A stretch of 9,139 nucleotides of DNA, taken from assembly GCA_016707425.1 (NCBI GenBank), contig JADJHU010000013.1, forward strand, positions 1 through 9,139. The letters run 5' to 3'. Below are positions 1 to 6,579 of this stretch, in pieces. The position numbers and the translations under genes were made by a program. Each line of letters opens with the position of its first letter. The first letter of the stretch is position 1. The DNA is from Gammaproteobacteria bacterium (GTDB lineage: Bacteria; Pseudomonadota; Gammaproteobacteria; Steroidobacterales; Steroidobacteraceae). Under the pieces are notes generated by a model. That model saw only the letters and a program-made list of their open reading frames with translations, had not been told where the DNA came from and ran no database searches.

Positions 1-1630
1 GTCCAGCGCCTTCGAGAGCACCATTGCGGATGTCGAAGTCCGTGCGACCGGAGAGCGCCTTGAGAAGCGCGTCATCCGTATCACCCCGGGCCGTGAGCAC
101 CGCGTTGCCGTCGATGCGCCCGGACAGGCGCTTCGAGTCGAAGCTGGCCTGCATGAGGGCACCGAAATCGAGGTCGCGCACGTGCTCGTCCAGAGCCAGG
201 CGCGCGGGCGAGGACCGCACGTCGAGCGTCAGCATGCCCTGATAGCCACCCCCGAAGAGCTTCGCGCTGGTGGGACCGAGCTTCACGAGCCCGCCCTGTG
301 CATCGAGAGTCGTGGAGACGTCGCTGAAGGCAAGCCCGGCCACCGTGAAGCGGCCGATCCGCAGGGGGCCCCTGGCCTGCAGGCCAGCGAGCGCCTCGCG
401 CGGCAGTTCGGCTGGCTTTTCTTCGCGCGCAGGCGCGGCGGCCGATGCGGTGCGGCTCGTGGGCGGGAAGTACCGATCCACGTTCACCGCGTCGGCCGTC
501 AGATCGAAACGCAGCGGCGGCGTCTCGGCATCGAGGTCGTCGATCGCGACGCGACCGCGCAGCGTCGTCTCATCGAGCGACGCGACCAGGCCTGAGATCT
601 CGAGCTGCTTTGCGGTCATGCGCCACGCGCCCTTCGCCTGCATGGCCTCCAGCGTGCCGGGCGGGGTCTCGGGCAGCTCGACGCCGAGGCCGGGCAGCAC
701 CTTGCGGGGCGCGACGCGCGGCACGGTGAACTCGCCCTGCAGCACACGTTCACCGAACAGGCGCTCACCCCGGATGCTGGCCTGGAGCGGCAGGCCGCCA
801 TACGTGACCTCGACCTTGGCGGGAGCGAGCGTTTCCGCGTCCGGATCCAGCACCAGCTGCGAGGCCGTGAGCTCGAAGGGCACCTTCGGTTCCGGCTTCT
901 TCCCCCGCTTCGGGGCCGCGGGAATCCGCTCTCCCCTGACCCTGACACCACTCAGTTCGATGCGCGGATTGCCGGTGGGGAGGTTCGCCGTCGCCTGGAG
1001 CGCGAGACGGGTCGCACTCGTGCCGTCCCCCTCGTCCAGGACCAGTGACAGATCGAGCGGCACGGGTGCTCCGCTGCCCAGCGTGCCCGTGTGCAGCTCG
1101 ATGTCGCGCAACCGCGTGAGTGACCTGGTCGCTTCGTCACGATACTGCAGCGCGCCCCCCGTGAGATCGAGGCCCGCAATCGAAGTCCGGGTGGCGGCTT
1201 CGCGGCCCTCCGCCTGTTTGCGATCCTGTTCGCGGAGATCCTCCCAGTTCGAGTGACCATCGCCGCGCTTGACGAGCCGCAGATCGAGACCATCGATAGC
1301 GATGCGGCTGACTTCCAGGCGCTTGTGCAGCAACGGCAGCAGCTTCACCCCGACCCGGGCGCTCGCCACCTTTGCGAAGGGTTCCGCACCGAAGCCAGGC
1401 GGGTTCCCCAGGCTGAGTTGCCGCGCCTCGAGTGACAGCCACGGAAAGACCTTGAAATCGAGCGGGCCAGCGATCTCGAGCGGCCGCCCGAGCTGTCGTC
1501 CGGCGAGTTCTTCGAGACGATCGCGGTAGTCGTTGGGATCCACCCAGAGCAGCAGGGCGCCAATGGCGAGCGCCGCCAGCCCGAGGATCACGCCGGCGCC
1601 GATCGCCAGCCACTTGAGTGCACGCGTCAT
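1..1630 (-). CDS. AsmA family protein, C-terminus beyond the left edge
   Basis: A single uninterrupted frame of 543 codons runs from an ATG at 1628-1630 to the window edge with no stop, so the C-terminus is missing. Residues about 6-28 form one hydrophobic membrane anchor (beginning ALKWLAIGAGVILGLAALA). The AsmA N-terminal hallmarks follow: WVDPNDYRDRLEELAGRQLG, then VFPWLSLEARQLSLGNPPGF, then DGLDLRLVKRGDGHSNWEDL. Two charged, proline-rich linkers (near residues 240-250 and 395-410) separate long beta-rich stretches with the repetitive 'AxGxLxI' texture of AsmA/DUF748-like proteins. Family members are inner-membrane-anchored periplasmic proteins linked to outer-membrane biogenesis and lipid transport; the exact role here is unknown. 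The start lies 20 bp after the SUI1 stop on the same strand, which suggests one transcript. No strong Shine-Dalgarno sequence is visible. Family assignment is secure; the paralogue is not. Confidence 0.9.
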   Translation of the reverse strand, partial: MTRALKWLAIGAGVILGLAALAIGALLLWVDPNDYRDRLEELAGRQLGRPLEIAGPLDFKVFPWLSLEARQLSLGNPPGFGAEPFAKVASARVGVKLLPLLHKRLEVSRIAIDGLDLRLVKRGDGHSNWEDLREQDRKQAEGREAATRTSIAGLDLTGGALQYRDEATRSLTRLRDIELHTGTLGSGAPVPLDLSLVLDEGDGTSATRLALQATANLPTGNPRIELSGVRVRGERIPAAPKRGKKPEPKVPFELTASQLVLDPDAETLAPAKVEVTYGGLPLQASIRGERLFGERVLQGEFTVPRVAPRKVLPGLGVELPETPPGTLEAMQAKGAWRMTAKQLEISGLVASLDETTLRGRVAIDDLDAETPPLRFDLTADAVNVDRYFPPTSRTASAAAPAREEKPAELPREALAGLQARGPLRIGRFTVAGLAFSDVSTTLDAQGGLVKLGPTSAKLFGGGYQGMLTLDVRSSPARLALDEHVRDLDFGALMQASFDSKRLSGRIDGNAVLTARGDTDDALLKALSGRTDFDIRNGALEGAG

Positions 1631-1650
1631 GGGCGGGATTCTAAACGCTC

Positions 1651-1917
1651 TCAGCCGCCGGAGCGCTTCGCGGCGTAGCCGAGCGCAATGAGCTCGGCGA
1701 CCAGCTCGTCGCGATGATCGCCCTGGATCTCGATCGTATTGCCGCGCACCGTACCCCCCGACCCGCAGCGGCGCTTGAACCGGCGGGCGAGTTCCTCGAG
1801 CTGCGCAGGCGCGAGCGGCAGACCGGTGACGAGGGTCACGCCCTTTCCTCCCCGGCCCTTCGTCTCGCGTCCGACGCGCACCGGCAGGGAACGCGCGAGG
1901 GGGGAAGACGGTTTCAT
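1651..1917 (-). CDS. yciH: SUI1-family translation factor, YciH-like
   Basis: This 88-residue protein is almost entirely one SUI1/eIF1 domain. A basic glycine-rich stretch (ETKGRGGKGVTLVTGL, residues 18-33) is followed by LEELARRFKRRCGSGGTV (40-57), NTIEIQGDHRDEL (60-72) and a terminal GYAAKRSGG. This matches E. coli YciH closely in order and spacing. YciH-type proteins bind the small ribosomal subunit and influence start-site fidelity. I chose the ATG at 1915-1917 (MKPSSPLARS). The frame stays open upstream to 1998, but that extension would run into the divergent zwf start and does not resemble the family. The gene is transcribed away from zwf with 56 bp between the starts, and asmA follows 20 bp downstream on the same strand. 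Confidence 0.9.
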   Translation of the reverse strand: MKPSSPLARSLPVRVGRETKGRGGKGVTLVTGLPLAPAQLEELARRFKRRCGSGGTVRGNTIEIQGDHRDELVAELIALGYAAKRSGG

Positions 1918-1973
1918 GGCAGGGAGATCATACTGCACGCAGACAGCACCGCTCGCCGCCTGGCTGACACACC
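1918..1973. promoter_or_regulatory. Divergent promoter region between yciH-like gene and zwf
   Basis: These 56 bp separate two diverging start codons and should hold promoter elements for both genes. On the minus strand there is a TATGAT hexamer (1927-1932), a good match to a -10 box, only about 10 bp before the SUI1 start. If it is used, that mRNA would have almost no leader. I see no convincing -35 partner, and no clear -10 or Shine-Dalgarno sequence for zwf. Low confidence in any individual element. Confidence 0.3.
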
Positions 1974-3366
1974 ATGAATGACACTCCTGCAGACGCACTC
2001 GTGCTGTTCGGCATCACGGGCGATCTTGCCTTCAAGAAGATCTTTCCGGCTCTGCAGAACCTGGCACGACGGGGGCGGCTCGCGGTCGGTCATCGGTGTT
2101 GCGCGCGGGGGCACGCTCGAGAGCCTCCGCGAGCGTATGGCGGAGAGTCTGCGCCGCCATGGCGGCGGCCTCGATGAGGCCGCCTTCGCCGCACTCACGC
2201 GGCTGCTGGTCTTCGTCGAAGGCGATTACCAGAATCCCGATACCTTCCGGCGCCTGCGCGCGGCGCTGGGGAGCGCGGCGCGACCCTTGCACTATCTCGC
2301 CATCCCGCCGAGCCTCTTCGCCCCCGTGGTCGCCTCGCTCGGCGAATCGGGCTGTGCCACCGGCGCGCGGGTCGTGGTCGAGAAGCCCCTCGGGCGCGAT
2401 CTCGCCTCGGCGCGCACGCTCAACCACGCGCTGCGGAAGGTGTTCGAGGAAGCAGCGATCTTCCGCATCGATCACTTCCTCGGCAAGGAACCGGTCCAGA
2501 ACCTGCTCTATTTCCGCTTCGCCAACAGCTTCCTGGAGCCGGTGTGGAATCGCGAGCACATCGCGAGCGTGCAGATCACCATGGCCGAGGCCTTCGGCGT
2601 CGAAGGCCGTGGCCGGCTCTACGAGGAACTCGGTGCGCTGCGCGACGTCGTGCAGAATCACCTCCTGCAGATCGTCTCGATCCTCCTGATGGAGCCGCCG
2701 GTGCGCACGGACAGCGAAGCGCTGCGCGACGAGAAAGTGAAGGTGCTGAGGGCAATCCGCCCTGTCGCCCGCGGTCTCGTGCGTGGCCAGTACGACGGCT
2801 ACCGCAGCGAACCGGGCGTCGATCCCCGCTCCGGAGTCGAGACCTACGCAGCCCTGCGCCTCACAGCTGAATCCTGGCGCTGGGCTGGCGTTCCGGTGTG
2901 CATCCGCGCCGGCAAGGGACTCGCAACCACCGCCACCGAAGTCTTTGCGAGCTTTCGCCGTCCACCCCAGAAGCTCTTCGACGAACCCGTGCCCCCACAG
3001 GTCAACTATCTCCGCTTCCGGCTGGGACCCGACCAGGTCTTCATCAGCCTCGGGGCGCGCGTGAAGGAAGCAGGCGAGACGATGATCGGACGCGGCATCG
3101 AGCTCTCGGTCTGTCGCTCGGAGGCGGGCGAGATGACTGCGTATGAGCGCCTGATCGGCGACGCCATGCGCGGCGACACCACGCTCTTCGCGCGCCAGGA
3201 TGCCGTCGAGGCCGCCTGGACGATCGTCGATCAGCTGCTGGGCGACGCGGGAGATGTACACACCTATCCCTTTGGGAGCTGGGGCCCCGCGGGCGCGGAG
3301 CGCATCGCCGAGAGCATCGGTGGCTGGCACGATCCGCAGCGCGGCGCCACTTCGCCCTGCGGATGA
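1974..3366 (+). CDS. zwf: Glucose-6-phosphate 1-dehydrogenase, with an apparent frameshift near 2088
   Basis: The enzyme oxidises glucose-6-phosphate to 6-phosphogluconolactone, reducing NAD(P)+, in the cytoplasm. The first 38 codons (1974-2087) give the Rossmann motif FGITGDLAFKKIFPAL; from 2089 the protein continues one frame over (VIGVARGGTLESL). The join should read LAV-P-VIGV, so two bases appear to be missing from a 'gtcccggtc'-like stretch. After correction the protein is 464 aa, close to the usual ~490. Catalytic signatures are intact: EKPLGRDLASA, the active-site FRIDHFLGKEPVQN (Asp167-His168, Lys172), and the second catalytic His in LRDVVQNHLLQI (His230). The C-terminus (ELSVCRSEAGEMTAYERLI, DTTLFARQDAVEAAW) is typical. 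The stop overlaps the pgl start by 4 bp, so translation is probably coupled. A sequencing error is likelier than a pseudogene because everything downstream is well conserved. Confidence 0.92.
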
Positions 3367-4130
3367 GCGGGGCGGCGATGGCCCTCAGGCTGCCGCTGCG
3401 CGTGGCACCCGACGCCGAGGCTGCCGCCCGGCTCTGCGCCGCCCGGCTGGCGGATCTCGCCGCCGCGAGCATCACCGCACGCGGTTCCTGCGTGCTCGCC
3501 CTGAGTGGCGGCGCCACGCCGCAGCGCATGCTCGAGCACTTCGCCGGGCAGACCCTGCCCTGGCGCGACCTCAGGATCGTGCAGGTGGACGAGCGCCTTG
3601 CTCCCGAAGGCGATCCGGCGCGCAATCTCACGAGCCTCGAGCAGGCTCTCGTGCAGTCCGGCCCTTTGCCGCGCGCCAACCTGTACCCGATGCCGGTCAC
3701 ACTGGCACTCGCGTCGGGAGTCACCGCAGCGATCGTCGCCTGTGAGCAGACGCTGCGCGAGCTCGCCGGCAACCCGCCTACACTCGATATCGCGCATCTG
3801 GGTCTCGGCGAGGACGGTCACACCGCCTCGCTCTTCCCGGGCGATGGACTGCCCGACACGAAGGACCGGGAGGTGGGATTCGTGGCACACGCGCCGCAGT
3901 GGCCGCGACTCAGCCTCACCGTCCCGGCGCTGAACCGCGCCCGCCACATCGTCTGGCTGGTGACGGGCACGGCAAAGGCGGCTCGGCTCGCCGAATTGAT
4001 CGAAGGGCGTGGCACCATGCCGGCGATGCGCATCGCACGCGAACACGCCGAGGTGATTGCCGATGCGGCGGCCTGCGGCGCCCCGGGCGATCGCGCCACG
4101 CGGAACGATGCTCCGCGGCACGAACCGTAG
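3363..4130 (+). CDS. pgl: 6-phosphogluconolactonase (DevB type)
   Basis: This 255-residue protein hydrolyses 6-phosphogluconolactone, the product of the preceding zwf. It shows the DevB/SOL family signatures in order: VLALSGGATPQRML (residues 44-57, phosphate-binding loop), WRDLRIVQVDERLAPEGDPA (67-86, equivalent to the DERxVP motif), LDIAHLGLGEDGHTASLFPG (141-160, catalytic region) and PRLSLTVPALNRARHIVWLV (181-200). The length matches stand-alone bacterial Pgl proteins. The ATG at 3363 overlaps the zwf stop as ATGA, and I see no separate strong Shine-Dalgarno, so it is probably translated by reinitiation after zwf. The frame is intact. It ends 10 bp before the convergent fnr-like gene, leaving no room for a conventional intergenic terminator. 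No gnd, edd or eda lies in the window, so the fate of 6-phosphogluconate cannot be told. Confidence 0.95.
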   Translation: MSGAAMALRLPLRVAPDAEAAARLCAARLADLAAASITARGSCVLALSGGATPQRMLEHFAGQTLPWRDLRIVQVDERLAPEGDPARNLTSLEQALVQSGPLPRANLYPMPVTLALASGVTAAIVACEQTLRELAGNPPTLDIAHLGLGEDGHTASLFPGDGLPDTKDREVGFVAHAPQWPRLSLTVPALNRARHIVWLVTGTAKAARLAELIEGRGTMPAMRIAREHAEVIADAAACGAPGDRATRNDAPRHEP

Positions 4131-4140
4131 CGCGCCTCCG

Positions 4141-4889
4141 TCAGCCCGCGGAAATCAGGGCGCGGTGCGGGCCGCCGGGGCCATCGTCGTCGACGGGCGA
4201 GGGTCTCGTGTTGCGCGTCACGCGCACACGTCGCCCGGCCACTTCGATGCGTCCTTCAGCATTCAGGTGTGCCAGCGCACGCACGACGGTCTCCTCCGCG
4301 AGTCCGAGGCGTGAACCGATGTCCGCACGCGTCATGGGCAGCGTAAAGTGTTCGAGCGGTGCACCCGGGGTGCCGAGCCGCTCCGCCAGATCTTCGAGAA
4401 ACCGCGCGACACGCTCGGTGGCCGGCAGACCCGCCCACGGTCGCGTGGCGCGCTCGAGCTGCACTGCGCTCTTCAGCAGCACCTGCTCGAAAAAGGCGGC
4501 GCTCGCCGCCGCCCGTTCGGCGCGCGGCCACTTCAGGCGGCACACCGCCACTTCATCGATGGCCTGGGCGGTGTGCGGATAACGACCGCTGCCGAGCGCC
4601 TCAGCCCCGCGAGCTCGCCCGGCAGGCGGAAGTCGACGATGCGGTCGATTCCTTCTTCGCTCGTATCGCACAGCCGCACCGAGCCACGCACGACCATGTA
4701 GGCCGCCGCGAAAGACTCGCCCTGGCGAAACAGCACCGTGCCCGGCTCGAGCCGCCCCTCGCGATGCACGAGCAGGGTGCTGCGCCCGGGCAGCCGGCCA
4801 CCCCAGCAGCGCCGGGCCGCCAGACAGCCGTTGCAGTCGGCATCGACGGGACGGATGCGGCGTTCCCTGACAGAGGCGGCTTCGCGCAT
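4141..4889 (-). CDS. FNR-type Crp-family regulator with [4Fe-4S] cysteines, apparent frameshift near 4602
   Basis: Read across one lost base (GGGCTG-AGGCG, expected GGGCTGGAGGCG), this is a 249-residue Crp/Fnr regulator. With the ATG at 4887-4889 the N-terminus carries CNGCLAARRC (Cys19, 22, 28), the exact C-x2-C-x5-C spacing of FNR at nearly identical residue numbers, which supports this start. A fourth cysteine in DEVAVCRLKW (Cys117) aligns with FNR Cys122. A cyclic-nucleotide-binding-like beta-roll lies between (LEPGTVLFRQGESF, MVVRGSVRL, VDFRLPGEL), then a dimer helix and a winged HTH (MTRADIGSRLGLAEETVVRAL, about 186-206). By family it should sense oxygen or nitric oxide through a cluster. 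The recognition helix is ETVVR, where FNR has ETISR. The gene is convergent with pgl and divergent from the VOC-cyclase. I see no clear Shine-Dalgarno. Family confident; regulon unknown. Confidence 0.87.
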
Positions 4890-5025
4890 GGCGCGGCATG
4901 TTAGCGAACCGTGAACGGACATGAACATAGCGGCTTGCCGTAGAACCGCCCACCCGCAGACCGCCACCGCAAAATCACTTAAGCTCGCGGCACCCGGAAG
5001 GTCAGTCACGCGGAAGCTTCAGACG
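4890..5025. promoter_or_regulatory. Shared divergent intergenic region of the FNR-like and VOC-cyclase genes
   Basis: This 136-bp gap lies between two diverging starts and must contain the promoters of both genes. A GGAAG at 5012-5016, nine bases before the ATG at 5026, is a plausible ribosome binding site for the VOC-cyclase. I looked for an FNR-like TTGAT-N4-ATCAA site and for a CRP-like TGTGA-N6-TCACA site and found neither in good form. No -35/-10 pair is convincing. Confidence 0.3.
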
Positions 5026-6089
5026 ATGCCGATCAAGGTGCTCGCGCTTCACCATCACGCCGTCGCTGCCGGGCAGACGCCCACCGAAGTGTCCGCTGTT
5101 CGTGAATTCTATGCGGCCGTACTCGGCCTCGACGCGGACGCCGGCCGGCCGGATTTCCCGGGCATACCCGGCGCGTGGCTCGATGTCGGGAACACGCGCA
5201 GCTTCACCTCATCGGCAGCCCGGCCCGCTCTGCGGATGACACGATCGACCCACGTGCTCCGCACGTGGCGCTTGCCGTTCAGGACATCCTGAAAGCGCGC
5301 GCCGAGATCGAACGGCTCGGCATCGAGTATCGCGCCTTCGAAAGCCCCCACGGGCCGCAGGCCGATCAGCTCTTCCTGCGCGATCCGGCAGGCAACATCA
5401 TCGAACTGCACCAGGCCGGCACATGCCGCTGTACGCCGCGCACCCGCAGCGAAGCGTCAGGCGGCTACGCGAGCGTCGAGGGTGCCGTGATGTTCGCCGA
5501 CATGCGCGGTTTCACGGCACTCTCTGAGCGACTCAGCCCGCTCGAGGTCGTGCCACTGCTCAACGAGTACTTCGCGCTGCTTACCGCCATCACGCTCGAG
5601 CACGGCGGTACGGTATTCAATCTCGCCGGCGACGGACTGATGGCGGGATTCGGCGTGCCGCGCGAGGATGCGGACGCCCCCCGGCGGGCGCTCGATTCCG
5701 CGTGCGAGATGCTCGCGCGCTTCAGCCAGATGGCCGGGGAATGGAAGATGCGCCTCGACATCGATACGGGGATCGGCATCGGCATCAGCGCCGGCGAAGT
5801 CATCGTCGGCAACGTCGGCGCCCCGAGCCACATGAGCTACACACTCATCGGGGATACGGTGAACGTTGCGGCCCGGCTGAGCCAGCGTGCCCGCGCGGGA
5901 GAGGCGCTGTTCTCGAGCGCCGTCAAGCGATCCCTCGAGGCCTGCGGGCGCCACGTAGCGGCCGTCGCCCTGCCGGCGCTGCAACTGCGCGGTCGCGCGG
6001 CGCCGATCGATACCTACTGCCTGCCTGCTGACGGGCGGATCGACTTCCGCCCGGCGCCGGTCGCTCAGGCCGCGATGTCCTGCAGGTAG
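5026..6089 (+). CDS. VOC (glyoxalase-fold) domain fused to class III adenylate/guanylate cyclase domain; apparent frameshift near 5194
   Basis: Read across one missing base at about 5194-5195 (N-T-A-Q-L-H-L), this gives 354 residues. Residues 1 to about 128 form a VOC domain: ALHHHAVAAG, FYAAVLGLDA, AWLDVGNT, QLHLIG, APHVALAVQDILKARAEIER and FLRDPAGNIIELHQAG. The His, His, His and Glu at the usual ligand positions suggest a metal site. A short linker with CRC leads to a cyclase homology domain from about 150. FADMRGFTALSERL gives metal Asp159, LAGDGLMAGFG gives metal Asp203, and IGDTVNVAARL gives Asn280 and Arg284, so the catalytic set looks complete. The purine-selecting positions are Asn199 and Ser271 rather than the Lys and Asp usual in adenylate cyclases, so the product is uncertain. 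No membrane segment is seen; probably cytoplasmic. The last 25 bp overlap the convergent gene ending at 6065. Confidence 0.85.
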
Positions 6090-6490
6090 TTCGGGCTGAT
6101 CGTGCACTCGAGCTGCAGGCCACAGCGGTGGCCGGTCAGCCGATCCCGCGCGCGCACACCCTGGCATTCCAGGTTCCGCGAGATCTCCCGAGGCGTTTTC
6201 GGACCCGCCGACTCGGCCACCAGGCCCGTGAGGTCGAAGAGGCCGTCGCAATCCGCGAAGGGGCACGGGAAGCGGAAGAACGCGGCCGCAGGCGGGTGCA
6301 GGATGTGCGACTGGGCCGCCGGGGGCAGGGCGGAGCCATCATTGAACCGGAGCTCCAGGCGCAGCTGCGCCATGCGCGGATAGGCGCGCCGCAGCGGCTG
6401 TGCTGCGATGCGCTCCCGGCGCAGCCGCTCGAGACGGTCGCGGCGGGCGGCTTCGGAATTGTGGCGCTGCTTGGGCTTGGGCATGGGCAT
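6065..6490 (-). CDS. Conserved cysteine-containing protein of unknown function
   Basis: This 141-residue protein starts at the ATG at 6488-6490 (MPMPKPKQRH); a second in-frame ATG two codons later is also possible. GGTGG six bases upstream is a weak ribosome binding site. Residues 1-40 are very basic and probably helical (RRDRLERLRRERIAAQPLRR). The middle, AQLRLELRFNDGSALPPAAQ then SHILHPPAAAFFRFPCPFAD, looks like a conserved beta-rich domain. Cysteines at 76 and 81 (CPFADC), 109 (LECQG), 123 (HRCG) and 129 (LQLEC) could bind zinc, as in small zinc-ribbon proteins; this is inference. I do not recognise a named family. It is the last gene of the queD-epoxide hydrolase group, 89 bp after the hydrolase, and its 3' end overlaps the VOC-cyclase by 25 bp. 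The frame stays open upstream only because it runs antiparallel into the damaged hydrolase region. Confidence 0.72.
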   Translation of the reverse strand: MPMPKPKQRHNSEAARRDRLERLRRERIAAQPLRRAYPRMAQLRLELRFNDGSALPPAAQSHILHPPAAAFFRFPCPFADCDGLFDLTGLVAESAGPKTPREISRNLECQGVRARDRLTGHRCGLQLECTISPNYLQDIAA

Positions 6491-6536
6491 ATCAAGCCAC
6501 CGGAATTGATACGGCGGCTCGCTCACAGGACAAAGG

Positions 6537-6550
6537 ATGATTGCAATCAT
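6537..6550. promoter_or_regulatory. Perfect 14-bp palindrome resembling an FNR/Crp-family site
   Basis: ATGATTGCAATCAT is a perfect inverted repeat in a locally AT-rich gap between the epoxide hydrolase stop (6580) and the start of the cysteine protein (6490). It matches the FNR consensus TTGAT-N4-ATCAA at 8 of 10 specified positions, with only the outermost base of each half differing. On the minus strand it overlaps a TATGAT hexamer (6546-6551) that could be a -10 box, in which case a bound regulator would repress. No run of T follows, so it is not a terminator. Confidence 0.35.
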
Positions 6551-6579
6551 ACAGAAACTGCATTGATTTTGCGAGGATT

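Noticed and set aside
270..1256. A 328-codon open frame on the plus strand across the AsmA region
   Set aside because: It is Ser/Arg/Ala-rich with no recognisable motif, and it is antisense to the uninterrupted, family-matching AsmA frame.
2032..3330. A 432-codon open frame antisense to zwf
   Set aside because: It is the GC-driven mirror of zwf: low-complexity His/Asp/Glu/Arg-rich composition, no domain, and it lies wholly inside a strongly conserved enzyme gene.
3264..4121. A 285-codon open frame antisense to pgl
   Set aside because: It has no domain signature and lies completely inside the intact pgl gene; a typical antisense shadow in high-GC DNA.
4131..4140. A terminator between the convergent pgl and fnr-like genes
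   Set aside because: Only 10 bp separate the two stop codons and no hairpin with a T-run is visible there.
6065..6089. The 25-bp tail-to-tail overlap of the cyclase and the cysteine protein as a special regulatory feature
   Set aside because: Short convergent overlaps are common in compact genomes, and no structure or motif sets this one apart.
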